Positions 33,709-42,723 of a DNA stretch of 64,000 nt are shown piece after piece. The notes below the pieces were generated by a model. The model made no database searches, was not told the DNA's origin, and saw nothing but the letters and a program-made list of their open reading frames with translations. The first letter of the stretch is position 1. The number at the start of each line of letters is the position of its first letter. A program made the position numbers and the translations under genes. This DNA is from Roseomonas sp. KE2513 (lineage in GTDB: Bacteria > Pseudomonadota > Alphaproteobacteria > Acetobacterales > Acetobacteraceae): contig NZ_RCVR01000024.1 in assembly GCF_016107305.1 (NCBI RefSeq), positions 1 through 64,000 of the forward strand. The letters are read 5' to 3'.

Positions 33709-34597
33709 GATGCGGGCGTCCTTGGAGGACCTGGAGCTGCTGGCAGCGGTGGCGCGCCTCGGCAGTTTCCGCGCGGCGGCGCTGGAGGCGGGGATATCAC
33801 CCTCGAGCGCGACGGAGCGGATCCGGGCGCTGGAGGACCGGGTGGGGGCGCGGTTGCTGAACCGGACCACCCGCAGCGTGGCCGCGAGCGAGGCGGGCAG
33901 GGCGCTGTTGGCGCGGCTGGGGCCGGCACTCGGTGAGATCCAGGCGGCGCTGGACGAGGTCGGGCGGGCAGCGGATACGGTGTCGGGCACGCTGCGGATC
34001 AACGCGCCGCCGCCCGCCGCGCAGCTTGTCCTCGCGCCGCTGCTCGCGCCTTTCCTCGCGCGGCACCCGCGCGTGGTGGTGGAGGTCGCATCCGACAGCG
34101 GCTTCGTGGACATCGTTCGGGAGGGCTTCGACGCCGGCGTGCGCTATGGGGAGAGCCTGGCACGGGACATGATCGCGGTGCGCCTGGGCGGACCGCAGCG
34201 CTATGTGCTCGTGGCCTCGCCGGCGCTGGTCGCGCGTCTGGGCGTACCCTCCGGTCCGCGGGCGCTGCTCGGCCTGCCCTGTATCCGCACGCGGTTCAGC
34301 AGCGGCACCATGCTGCCCTGGGAGTTCGAGCGGGAGGGTGAGGTGGTGACCATCCGGCCGGAGGGGCCGGTCATCACGGGGGATGGACAGATCGGGCTGG
34401 CGGCGGCGATGGACGGGTTGGGCTTCTACGCCACCTTCGAAGGGTGGGCGCGGCCCTATCTGGACGCAGGGCGGCTAGTCTCGGTGCTGGAGGAGTGGCT
34501 GCCGCCCTTCGAAGGGCCATTCCTCTACTACCCCTCGCGCCGCCATATGCCGGCCGCGCTCAGGGCCTTCGTGGATTTCCTGCGTGGGCGGGGGTAA
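33707..34597 (+). CDS. LysR-family transcriptional regulator
   Basis: A 296-residue regulator. The HTH spans residues 1-60 (LEDLELLAAVARLGSFRAAA, then ISPSSATERIRALEDRVGARL), followed by NRTTRSVAASEAG, typical of the CrgA/DmlR subgroup. The effector domain continues to the C-terminus. Divergent from the aldo/keto reductase, which is its probable target. It converges on parE with only 6 bases between stops. A second ATG (codon 2) is an alternative start. Confidence 0.93.
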   Translation: MMRASLEDLELLAAVARLGSFRAAALEAGISPSSATERIRALEDRVGARLLNRTTRSVAASEAGRALLARLGPALGEIQAALDEVGRAADTVSGTLRINAPPPAAQLVLAPLLAPFLARHPRVVVEVASDSGFVDIVREGFDAGVRYGESLARDMIAVRLGGPQRYVLVASPALVARLGVPSGPRALLGLPCIRTRFSSGTMLPWEFEREGEVVTIRPEGPVITGDGQIGLAAAMDGLGFYATFEGWARPYLDAGRLVSVLEEWLPPFEGPFLYYPSRRHMPAALRAFVDFLRGRG

Positions 34598-34603
34598 GGT
34601 GGA

Positions 34604-36574
34604 TCAGACGTCCACCTCGGCCTCGTCCAGCTTCGACGCATTTTCCTGGATGAAGCGGAAGCGGAGCTCGGGCTTGCGGCCCATCAGGGCCTCGATCAGC
34701 TCGGCTGTCTCGGCCCTGGCATCCTGGGGCAGAACGACGCGGAGGAGGGTACGCTTCTTCGGATCCATCGTCGTCTCCTTGAGGGAGGCGGGCGGCATCT
34801 CGCCGAGACCCTTGAAGCGGCTGACCTCGACCTTCTGGTTCGCCTTGAACTCGCGCTTGAGGATACGCTCGCGGTCAGCGTCGTCCCGTGCGTAGACGGA
34901 TTTCGCGCCGTGCTGGAGGCGGTAAAGCGGGGGCTGGGCAAGGAAGACCTTGCCCTCCCGCACCAAGGCCGGAAGCTCCTTGTAGAAGAAGGTCATCAGC
35001 AGGGCCGCGATATGCGCGCCGTCCACGTCGGCGTCCGTCATGACGATGATGCGGCCGTAGCGGAGGCGCGCGAGATCGAAGCGGTCGCCGACGCCGCAGC
35101 CGAGCGCCTCCACCAGGTCGCGAAGCTCCTGGTTGCCGCGCAGCTTCTCGGTGCTGGCGGAGGCGACGTTCAGGATCTTGCCGCGCAGCGGCAGCACGGC
35201 CTGGGTGACGCGGTCGCGCGCCTGCTTGGCGGAACCGCCGGCGCTGTCGCCCTCCACCAGGAAGAGCTCGGTCGTCTCGGCATTCTCGGAGGAGCAGTCG
35301 GCGAGCTTGCCGGGGAGACGGAGCTTGCGAGTCGCCGTCTTGCGCGGGGTGTCCTTCTGCTCCTTGCGGCGGATGCGCTCCTCGGCGCGCTCGATCGCCC
35401 AGGCGAGGAGGTTGTCGGCGTTGCGGGTATCGCCGGTCAGCCAATGGTCGAAGTGGTCGCGCAGCCCGCTTTCGACGAGGCGGGCGGCCTCGGGGGAGGT
35501 GAGCTTGTCCTTCGTCTGGCCCTGGAACTGCGGGTCGCGCACGAAGACCGAGACCATGCCGGCGAGGCCGCCGAAGAGGTCCTCCGCCGTCACCGTCGCC
35601 GCGCGCTTCTCTTTCCGCAGCTCGCCATAGGCGCGGAGGCCCTTCACCAGCGCGGCGCGGAAGCCGGCCTCATGCGTGCCGCCCTGGGGCGTGGGGATGG
35701 TGTTGGCGTAGGTGGAGAGGAAGCCCTCGCCCTGCTCGATCCAGGTGGCCGCCCATTCGGCTCGGCCGGCACCGCCGGGGAAGGTGGTCTCGCCCGCCCA
35801 GGGGGTGGGGATGACGGCCGGCTTGCCCTCGATTGCGGCGGCCAGGTAGTCGCTGAGGCCGCCCGGGAAGTGCAGGGTGGCCTGGGCGGGGGTCTCGTCC
35901 TTGATAAGGCGCGGGTCGCAGGACCAGCGGATCTCCACGCCCTTGTAGAGATATGCCTTGGAGCGGCAAAAGCGGTAGAGCCGGGCCGCCAGGAACTGCA
36001 GCTTGCCGAAGATATCGGGGTCCGGCCGGAAGCGAATGGTGGTGCCGCGGCGGTTGTGGACAGGGCCGGCGTTCTTCAGCTTGCCCAGCGGCTTTCCGCG
36101 CGAATAGGCCTGGGTGAAGAGGGTGCGGTCGCGCGCGACCTCTACCTCCATGCGCTCCGAAAGGGCGTTCACCACCGAGGAGCCGACGCCGTGCAGGCCG
36201 CCCGAGGTGTCGTAGGCCTTGCCCGAGAACTTGCCGCCGGAGTGGAGGGTGGTGAGGATCACCTCCAGCGCCGAGAGCTTCGGGAACTTCGGGTGCGGGT
36301 CTACGGGGATGCCGCGGCCGTTGTCGCGCACCGTCAGCCAGTTGTCCGGCTCGAGCGTGACCTCGATGCGGTCGGCATGGCCAGCCACCGCCTCGTCCAT
36401 GGCGTTGTCGATGACCTCGGAGGCGAGGTGGTGGAGCGCGTTCTCGTCCGTGCCGCCGATATACATGCCGGGGCGGCGCCGAACCGGCTCCAGGCCCTCC
36501 AGCACCTCGATGTCGGCGGCGGAGTAGGATTGCGGGGCGAGGCCCTTGGGGCGTCCGCCGAAGAGATCGTTCAT
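34604..36574 (-). CDS. parE: DNA topoisomerase IV subunit B
   Basis: A 656-residue type IIA topoisomerase ATPase subunit. The GHKL ATPase shows VIDNAMDEAVAGHAD, RDNGRGIPVDPHPK and GGLHGVGSSVVNALS; the transducer domain follows, then the TOPRIM domain with LVEGDSAGGSAKQARDR and MTDADVDGAHIAALL. It lacks the insert typical of GyrB, and the phrase KFPKLSALEVILTTLHSGGKF favours ParE. It decatenates chromosomes with ParC, which is not in this window. Confidence 0.95.
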   Translation of the reverse strand: MNDLFGGRPKGLAPQSYSAADIEVLEGLEPVRRRPGMYIGGTDENALHHLASEVIDNAMDEAVAGHADRIEVTLEPDNWLTVRDNGRGIPVDPHPKFPKLSALEVILTTLHSGGKFSGKAYDTSGGLHGVGSSVVNALSERMEVEVARDRTLFTQAYSRGKPLGKLKNAGPVHNRRGTTIRFRPDPDIFGKLQFLAARLYRFCRSKAYLYKGVEIRWSCDPRLIKDETPAQATLHFPGGLSDYLAAAIEGKPAVIPTPWAGETTFPGGAGRAEWAATWIEQGEGFLSTYANTIPTPQGGTHEAGFRAALVKGLRAYGELRKEKRAATVTAEDLFGGLAGMVSVFVRDPQFQGQTKDKLTSPEAARLVESGLRDHFDHWLTGDTRNADNLLAWAIERAEERIRRKEQKDTPRKTATRKLRLPGKLADCSSENAETTELFLVEGDSAGGSAKQARDRVTQAVLPLRGKILNVASASTEKLRGNQELRDLVEALGCGVGDRFDLARLRYGRIIVMTDADVDGAHIAALLMTFFYKELPALVREGKVFLAQPPLYRLQHGAKSVYARDDADRERILKREFKANQKVEVSRFKGLGEMPPASLKETTMDPKKRTLLRVVLPQDARAETAELIEALMGRKPELRFRFIQENASKLDEAEVDV

Positions 36575-36626
36575 GACTTGTTCTGGTCCCCTGGCCCAAA
36601 ATAGCCATGCGGGGGGCCATATGCAA

Positions 36627-36660
36627 CCGCCGCCGCAACCCTTGCGGGCCGCGGCGGCGG
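36627..36660 (-). terminator. GC-rich hairpin downstream of dps
   Basis: CCGCCGCCGC (36627-36636) and GCGGCGGCGG (36651-36660) form a perfect 10-bp stem with a 14-base loop, between the Dps stop and the ParE start on the minus strand. It probably insulates parE from dps transcription. Confidence 0.55.
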
Positions 36661-36687
36661 GGGTGTTACTCCCGGGCCGCTAGGGGC

Positions 36688-37197
36688 TTAGTTCTTACCC
36701 TGAAGGTGGGCCTCGATCATCCAGAGGGACTTATCGACCACGCGGGAGACCTGGGTGAGGAGGTCAGAGGTATCGGCGTCGCCGGCCTCGTCCGTGCTGT
36801 CGATGCCCTTGCGCAGGTGCTTGGCCAGCTCGGCATAGCGGTCGGCCAGCGCCTGGCAGTGGTCCAGCCCGTCGAGCAGGTTCGCGTCGTAGGGGGTGAT
36901 CCGGGTGCGGGCGCCGACGCCCTGAGTGGTGCCGTCGGGGATCCCGCCCAGCTGCACGGCGCGCTCGGCCAGCTCGTCCGACTGCTCCGCCAGCAAGCCG
37001 TAGAACTCCTCGAACATCTTGTGCAGGCCGTAGAAGTGGCTGCCCTTGACGTTCCAATGGGCCTGGCGCGTGGCGTTGGTGGCGTCGATGATGTCGGCGA
37101 GCACGGCGTTCAGGGTCGCGATGCTCTCGGCCTTGGCATTGCCGGGGGTGTCGTTGCGCGTGTCGAGCTGAACCTTGTCGGACGGGGTCTTGGCCAT
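36688..37197 (-). CDS. dps: Dps-family DNA-binding ferritin
   Basis: A 169-residue Dps protein. The ferroxidase-site residues lie in ATRQAHWNVKGSHFYGLHKMFEEFY (His, His, Asp/Glu positions of the dimer interface), and the helix DKSLWMIEAHLQ ends the four-helix bundle. The N-terminal tail has Lys residues (MAKTPSDKVQ), suited to DNA contact. ATG at 37197 with AAGGAG upstream; the longer frame is rejected. It forms dodecamers that oxidise and store iron and protect DNA in stationary phase or peroxide stress. Confidence 0.93.
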   Translation of the reverse strand: MAKTPSDKVQLDTRNDTPGNAKAESIATLNAVLADIIDATNATRQAHWNVKGSHFYGLHKMFEEFYGLLAEQSDELAERAVQLGGIPDGTTQGVGARTRITPYDANLLDGLDHCQALADRYAELAKHLRKGIDSTDEAGDADTSDLLTQVSRVVDKSLWMIEAHLQGKN

Positions 37198-37454
37198 AAG
37201 GGACTCCTTCGCGTGATGTTTGACAGCGGGAGTGATGTGGGATGCGTCCCGCGCTCGGGAAGCCGAATGCCGAGGGACGGGGAAGGTTTCCGGCGCCGAC
37301 CTGGGCTGCCGCCGCTGCATGCCGTCCAAGCGGCCGGCAGAGGAGGCTACGGGGCTGCCATGGCGGCGCTGGCCCAGTGCGGAGGGCGTGTTAGGCTCCG
37401 GGTCGAGCGGGTGGAAGTTCTGCCTTGCCGGCCGACGAAACAGGAGGAACGATC

Positions 37455-38264
37455 ATGACGACGAACCGTCGCGAGATGCTGGGCGCCGCGCTGCCTCTCG
37501 GAGCGGTCGGGCTGGTGGCGGCATCGGGTGCGGCCCGGGCGCAGGTGGCGAGCGCGCCGCGGACCCTCTTCGAGGTGCCGCAGGTGACCGTTCCGGTGGC
37601 CGGGAGCGAGGCGCGCTTCCCGGTGCGCCGCATCTACTGCATCGGCCGCAACTACGCCGCCCATGCGCGGGAGATGGGTTCCGACCCAAACCGCGAGCCG
37701 CCCTTCTTCTTTCAGAAGCCAACCGACGCGATCCAGTTCGTGGCGCCGGGGACGGTGGGTGACCACCCCTATCCTTCGCTCACGAAGAACTACCACTACG
37801 AGGTAGAATTGGTGGCCGCGCTGAAGTCGGGCGGGCGGAACATCCCGATCAATGCGGCGCTGGACCATGTCTATGGCTACGCACTCGGCCTCGACATGAC
37901 ACGGCGAGACCTGCAGCGGGCGCTCGGTGACGAGAAGAAGCCCTGGGAGATCGGCAAGAGCTTCGACCGCTCGGCCCCGATCGGGCCGATCCACCCGGTG
38001 GAGACGACAGGGCACTTCAAGGAGGGGCCGATCTCGCTGGCCGTGAACGGCACGGTGAAGCAGAACTCCGACCTGAAGAACATGATCTGGAGCGTCGCCG
38101 AGCAGATCTCGAAGCTTTCGGAGGCTTTCGAGTTGAAGGCGGGCGACATCATCTATTCCGGGACGCCGGAGAATGTGGGGCCGGTGGTCGCGGGGGATAC
38201 GATTCTCTGCAAGATTCAGGGCCTGCCCGATCTTTCCGTGCGGATCATCCCGCCGCTCGCGTGA
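37455..38264 (+). CDS. FAH-family hydrolase with a twin-arginine signal peptide
   Basis: A 269-residue protein whose first 33 residues form a Tat-type leader (TTNRREMLGAALPLGAVGLV...ARAQ). The FAH domain follows: IYCIGRNYAAHAREMG, the metal-site acidic residues in NYHYEVELVAAL, YGYALGLDMTRRDLQ and KAGDIIYSGTPENVGPV. A GGAGG site precedes the ATG. FAH enzymes normally work in the cytosol on ring-cleavage products, so an exported member is unusual. It is a stand-alone gene with 257 bp upstream and 242 bp downstream containing no recognised feature. Confidence 0.88.
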   Translation: MTTNRREMLGAALPLGAVGLVAASGAARAQVASAPRTLFEVPQVTVPVAGSEARFPVRRIYCIGRNYAAHAREMGSDPNREPPFFFQKPTDAIQFVAPGTVGDHPYPSLTKNYHYEVELVAALKSGGRNIPINAALDHVYGYALGLDMTRRDLQRALGDEKKPWEIGKSFDRSAPIGPIHPVETTGHFKEGPISLAVNGTVKQNSDLKNMIWSVAEQISKLSEAFELKAGDIIYSGTPENVGPVVAGDTILCKIQGLPDLSVRIIPPLA

Positions 38265-38506
38265 GCGTCGCGCGTGGCCGTCGGGCGGAGCCTGGCGGCC
38301 GCGCCCCGTCCTTTCGCCTGTAAGAGGTAGGAGGGCTCGGGGCGAGTGGGCGGCAGCAGGCTGACCGGCGGACCACATGATTTCCTCCGGCCGGCGATAG
38401 TGCGACATGTCGTGTCGTGGTAATCCGTTGCGGGAGCCGTGACATTCGCGCGATGCCATGGCGACCAATCTTGTTGCCGGACGAACCCCCGGGCTAGGGG
38501 AGGTCC

Positions 38507-39592
38507 ATGACCCTCCGTGTCCTCTTCGCCACCGATTATCTCCACGTGCCACAGGGCAACGGTGGAGGTGAACGGAACACGCATGAGCTGTGCCTCGCCT
38601 TTCAGGCTGCAGGCGACGTGCCGGCGGTCTCCTGCGACCTGCGGATGGACGGCTCTCTTTTAGCCTGGTCGAGCCGGCTGCGGCGGAAACTGGCACCCGG
38701 GCGCGAGTACAGCCGGGATCGAAGCCTTGGTTATCCGGTCTTCCGCGGCTGGGACCAGTCACGCATCGGGGAGGTGGTGGGGCGCTTCAGGCCCGATGTG
38801 ATCGTGGTGCAGTCGACGCATCCGGAACCGCTGATACGCGCGCTCACCCCCACCGGCGTTCCGATGGTCGCGTACTTCCACGAGGTGGAGGAGGTCGAGC
38901 ACCTGCGCTTCCTGCGAGGTTCTAGCATCCCGGTGCTCGCAAACTCGGCCTTCACCGCGAAGCGGCTGGCAGAGGCCTGTGGCCTCCAATCGGAGGTGAT
39001 CCTGCCGCTGATCATCCCGGGCAATTACCGAACAGCGATGCGGCCGGAGCGCGTGGTCTACGTCAACACGACGGAGCGCAAGGGCGTGGAAGTGGCCTTC
39101 TCCGTAGCAGCCGAGCGGCCCGACATTCCTTTTACCTTCGTGCTGAGCTGGACGCACCGGCCCGAGGCCCTGGCGCGGCTGCGGGAGAGGGCGGCAGCCG
39201 CCGGGAACATCACGCTGCATCCGCCGACGCAGGACATGCGCCCCATCTACGCGGGGGCGAAGATTCTTCTCGCGCCATCGCAATGGGAGGAAGCCTGGGG
39301 GCGCGTCGCGACGGAGGCGCATGTGAATGGCATTCCGGTGCTGGGCAGCAACCGCGGGGGGTTGCCCGAGGCGATCGGGCCTGGTGGCGTGGTGCTTCCC
39401 GCCGACGCGCCGGCGGAGGACTGGGCGGCGGCCCTCTCGCGCCTCTGGGACGACCGGGTGGCCTATGCAGCCGCGGCGGATGCGGCTCGGGCCTATTCGC
39501 GGAGGCCGGAGATTCAGCCGGAAACGATCGCTGCGAAGCTGCGGGGCATCCTGGTCGCTGCCATGCCCTCCGCCTCGCGCCAGGCGGCCTGA
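38507..39592 (+). CDS. Glycosyltransferase, GT4-like
   Basis: A 361-residue GT-B fold enzyme. The N-terminal acceptor domain begins LRVLFATDYLHVPQGNGGGE; the C-terminal donor domain carries LLAPSQWEEAWGRVATEAHVNGIPVLGSNRGGLPEAI, the E-x7-E-like nucleotide-sugar motif of GT4. GGGGAGG precedes the ATG. The next gene, a GT2 enzyme, starts on the stop codon (TGATG-type overlap at 39590-39594), so the two work together, probably on a cell-surface polysaccharide or glycolipid. Confidence 0.9.
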   Translation: MTLRVLFATDYLHVPQGNGGGERNTHELCLAFQAAGDVPAVSCDLRMDGSLLAWSSRLRRKLAPGREYSRDRSLGYPVFRGWDQSRIGEVVGRFRPDVIVVQSTHPEPLIRALTPTGVPMVAYFHEVEEVEHLRFLRGSSIPVLANSAFTAKRLAEACGLQSEVILPLIIPGNYRTAMRPERVVYVNTTERKGVEVAFSVAAERPDIPFTFVLSWTHRPEALARLRERAAAAGNITLHPPTQDMRPIYAGAKILLAPSQWEEAWGRVATEAHVNGIPVLGSNRGGLPEAIGPGGVVLPADAPAEDWAAALSRLWDDRVAYAAAADAARAYSRRPEIQPETIAAKLRGILVAAMPSASRQAA

Positions 39593-40575
39593 TGCGAGTC
39601 AGCGCTGTCTGCCCCGTGTTCAACACGCGGCCGGAGGAACTTCGGGCGGCCGTGGAATCGGCGCTGCGGCAGGAGGGCGCCGAGGTTCATGAGGTGATCC
39701 TCGCGGACGATGCCTCCACGGCACCCGGAACCCTCGCCGTGCTGGATGCCCTGGCGCGGGAGGACGGGCGGGTGATTGTGTTGCGGGCGGCGGTGAATGC
39801 GGGCCCGGCGGCGGCGCGCAACCTCGCGCTCGATCGCGCGACGGGTGACTGGATCGGCTTCCTCGATGCCGACGACCTCTGGCCCGCCGACAAACTCGCC
39901 CGCGCCGCCGCCCTGCAGGCTGAGCGGCCGGTCACGCGCTGGGTCATCGGCGACTTTGCTAATTTCAGGGGAGACCATCAGGATCCCGTGAAGCCCGCCG
40001 TGCCCTGCTTCGAGGCGGGCGAGGCCGCTGGGCCGCCGAGTTCCAGCCCTGCGCTGACGCGATGCATCATCCTCGACGGCCTGCATCTCGGCACCTGTCT
40101 CATTGAGCGATCCTTGATAGGGGAGCGCCGCTTCGACCCGGCCGTGCAGTTTGGCGAGGACCTGCTGTTCCTGGCCAAGCTCTCCCTTCTCGCCGGGGCC
40201 GACCGGGCGCCGGGCCTGTCCTATCTCTGTCGGCGCGAGCATGAGAGCATGATGTACTCGCCCGCGCGGCTGACCGACCGCTTCGCCACCGGTCCGCGCG
40301 CGGGGTACCGAGACCGGGAATTGCGACCCTTCCGGCGCGAGTATCGCTGGGCGCTCTACGATATCTACAAGGATTTGGCGGTGAACAACCTGCTCAACGG
40401 GCGGCGGGGTAGTGCGCTTGGCTTCGCGTTGCGGGCGCTCCTTCTCGACCCGCGCGAGCTGGGCGACCTCGGGCGCTTCCTCGCCCTGCTGCCGCGGGGA
40501 CGCCACGACGACGCGCTGGCGAAAGGGGCGCGGCGGTACAGCAAGCGGGAGCAGGTGGTGCTTACCAGCCCTTAG
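39592..40575 (+). CDS. Glycosyltransferase family 2 protein
   Basis: A 327-residue GT-A fold transferase. RVSAVCPVFNTRPEELRAAVES opens the fold, VILADDASTAP holds the first Asp pair, and IGFLDADDLWPADKLARA contains the DxD-type metal motif. GEDLLFLAKLSLLAGA supplies the late ED base motif. No membrane segment is evident. The ATG is at 39592, overlapping the GT4 stop; the longer frame from 39283 is a shadow of the GT4 gene. Ends in TAG with a hairpin directly after. Confidence 0.9.
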   Translation: MRVSAVCPVFNTRPEELRAAVESALRQEGAEVHEVILADDASTAPGTLAVLDALAREDGRVIVLRAAVNAGPAAARNLALDRATGDWIGFLDADDLWPADKLARAAALQAERPVTRWVIGDFANFRGDHQDPVKPAVPCFEAGEAAGPPSSSPALTRCIILDGLHLGTCLIERSLIGERRFDPAVQFGEDLLFLAKLSLLAGADRAPGLSYLCRREHESMMYSPARLTDRFATGPRAGYRDRELRPFRREYRWALYDIYKDLAVNNLLNGRRGSALGFALRALLLDPRELGDLGRFLALLPRGRHDDALAKGARRYSKREQVVLTSP

Positions 40576-40593
40576 CGGCGCGTGTGGCGCCGC
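40575..40593 (+). terminator. Hairpin after the glycosyltransferase pair
   Basis: GCGGCGC (40575-40581) and GCGCCGC (40587-40593) make a 7-bp stem with loop GTGTG, starting at the last base of the GT2 stop codon. Confidence 0.5.
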
Positions 40594-40680
40594 AGATGAG
40601 GGCGGCCTCCTGGCCGGTCCTCCTGCGCTGCGCGCCGCCGTGCTCGACGCAGGTTCCCCTTGCCGGGTGAGGCTGCCACC

Positions 40681-42036
40681 TCATTCTTTGCAACGGCCCT
40701 CGATCCAGGAGGCGTAGGCAAAGAGCGTCGGGTCCTGATCCACGAAACCGAGGATCTGCAGGCCGAGAGGCAGCTCCTCTGCCTGGAGGACGGGCAGGGT
40801 GACCACGGGCACGCCGAGCATCGAGCCAGGCACCACGAATATAGGGTTCCCGGTGGAGCCCAACCCGACCGGCGCGACGCCGGGAGCCGTGACGCTCACC
40901 ACCGCGTCGCAGCGAGCGGCCAGGGCGGCGTAGTCGGCGCGTGCGGCGGAGCGGCGGGCGAGGAGGGTGGCGTAGTCGTCGCGCGTCATCTTGCGGCCGA
41001 GTTCCGCGCGCTCGTGCACCGAGGCGCTGAGCCCTTCCGGATCGCGGTCGAGGAAGGCGCCGATGGGCCAGCGCCACTCCCAGGCATTGATCCCGAGCGT
41101 GATGTCCCGGGCTTCGGCCGTCGCAGCCTCCACCGCGGCGAGTTCTGGGCAGGTCTCGGGTTCCAGGATGTCGATATTGGCCGCGCGCAGGCGGTCGAGG
41201 GCTGCCTCCAGGGCCTGACGCGCGGAGGGTTCCAGGATGGACCAGCCGGCGGTGCGCAGCAGGGCAAGGCGCGATGGGCGCTGCGCATCGGGTGGCGAGA
41301 GCGGACCGCCCAGGCCGGCATAGCCGGGATCGCCGCCCACGCGCTCTGCCATGGCGCGGGCGAGCACCCAGGCATCCTCCAGGCTGGCGGCGATGGTTCC
41401 CGTGCAGCTCTGGCTGAGCATGTCGAGGCTGCCGCCGCGGTTTAGGCCACCGACCGTGGGCTTGAAGCCGTAGGTGCCGCAGAAGCCGGCCGGGCGGATG
41501 ATGGAGCCGACCACCTGGGTGCCGAGCGCCCCCGCCACGATCCCCGCGGCCACCGCGGCGGCGGAGCCACTGCTGCTGCCGCCCGGGGTGCGGCTCAGGT
41601 CCCAGGGATTGCGCGTGCCACTAGGCTCGCTGCCGGCGAATTCCGTGGTGACGGTCTTGCCGAGGATCACGGCGCCTGAGGCACGCAGGGCCCAGGCGCC
41701 GGCGCCGCTGAAGCGGGGCTGGTAGCCGTCGTAGAGTGGGGAGCCCATCCCCGTGACCATGTCGTCCGTCTCAAGGATGTCCTTCACGCCGACGGGCATG
41801 CCGTCGATCCTGGAGAGCGGGCGGTTGTCGCGCCAGCGGATTGTCGCGGCGTCTGCCTGGCGGCGCGCGCCCTCCACGTCGACGACAGTGAAGGCGCCGA
41901 TGCGAGGTTCCCAGCGCTCCAGCTCCTCCAGGCACTCCTCGAGGAAGGCGCGCGGAGTGTCGGCGCTGGCGGAGAAGCCTTTGCTGCGCGACAGGAAGGG
42001 ACGCCGCCGCGGTGTCGCCGAGGGGATGCTGTCCAT
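40681..42036 (-). CDS. Amidase signature-family enzyme
   Basis: A 451-residue amidase. The Ser-Ser-Lys triad is complete: Lys in GMPVGVKDILET near residue 79, cis-Ser in TPGGSSSGSAAAVAAG and the nucleophile Ser in GTQVVGSIIRPAGFCG. The ATG at 42036 has AAGGAG upstream; the longer frame to 42321 has no family similarity. It hydrolyses a carboxamide to acid plus ammonia; GatA is unlikely because GatB/GatC are absent. Stand-alone gene between the GT pair and the ABC ATPase remnant. Confidence 0.9.
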   Translation of the reverse strand: MDSIPSATPRRRPFLSRSKGFSASADTPRAFLEECLEELERWEPRIGAFTVVDVEGARRQADAATIRWRDNRPLSRIDGMPVGVKDILETDDMVTGMGSPLYDGYQPRFSGAGAWALRASGAVILGKTVTTEFAGSEPSGTRNPWDLSRTPGGSSSGSAAAVAAGIVAGALGTQVVGSIIRPAGFCGTYGFKPTVGGLNRGGSLDMLSQSCTGTIAASLEDAWVLARAMAERVGGDPGYAGLGGPLSPPDAQRPSRLALLRTAGWSILEPSARQALEAALDRLRAANIDILEPETCPELAAVEAATAEARDITLGINAWEWRWPIGAFLDRDPEGLSASVHERAELGRKMTRDDYATLLARRSAARADYAALAARCDAVVSVTAPGVAPVGLGSTGNPIFVVPGSMLGVPVVTLPVLQAEELPLGLQILGFVDQDPTLFAYASWIEGRCKE

Positions 42037-42274
42037 GCTTGCACTCCTTGAGGAAGGCAGACCGGTTCGATGCCTCCGCGATCGCGATGCACCGGGACCT
42101 CCCGCCCGTGAGGATAAGGCAAGGAGGACGGGGAGCAACCGCCGTTCCCTTGGCTTGGCGCAGCAGGCGGGCGTCGCGGCAGAACGAGCGTTTGTGGTAA
42201 AACGGACGGCGCGCATTGCAACCCAGCGGCCGAGCCACGGCGCAGACTTGTTGGGCCTCAGCGAGGACTGACTC

Positions 42275-42625
42275 GTGAGCCTGATCAGGCCGTCCATCTG
42301 CGGCAAGAGCTCGATCTTCAACGCGGTGGCGAACCCGCTGACCCGGAGCTACGGCGTCGTGGCGGTCGACAAGCAGGATGTGACGGGCACCATCGGCCGT
42401 GCCGGCTCCATGCCGCAGCAGCACCTGGTGCTGCCCTGGCGCACGGTGCACGACAACATCATCCTTGGGCTGGAGATCTGCGGTGCCTCCGTCGGTGAGG
42501 CCCGCGTCTATGGGCTGCCTTAGCTGAACCGCTAGGGGCTGGGCGGCTTCGAAAACACCCATCCTGCCCTTCTTTCGGGCGGTATGCGGCAGTGCCGCAC
42601 TTCCGCGCACCTTGCTCTACGAGAG
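42275..42625 (+). pseudogene. Decayed ABC transporter ATPase (nitrate/taurine type)
   Basis: Reading from 42275 in one frame gives a recognisable ABC ATPase: a damaged Walker A (RPSICGKSSIFNAV in place of GPSGCGKST), VVAVDKQDVTG, a Q-loop SMPQQHLVLPWRTVHDNIILGLEI, then GLGGFENTHPALLSGGMRQ with an intact LSGGMRQ signature at 42572-42592. Two in-frame TAG codons (42521-42523, 42533-42535) lie before the signature. The N-terminal 35-40 residues and everything after the signature (Walker B, H-loop) are missing. No other transporter gene is adjacent. It resembles the intact ATPase at 56586 but is too diverged to be a fresh copy. Confidence 0.8.
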
Positions 42626-42723
42626 CAACGATCATCGTGGTTGTTGGCACAACGGTTGCACGGATTGCAGCGCCGCCACGGCGCGAAATAGCTCGCTGAG
42701 CCCTGGTGCCGGAGGATCCGACC

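Noticed and set aside
34910-36604. 564-codon plus-strand frame opposite parE
   Set aside because: ParE motifs are complete on the minus strand; this frame has none.
42037-42321. N-terminal extension of the amidase to 42321
   Set aside because: The added residues have no amidase similarity and the ATG at 42036 has a good ribosome site.
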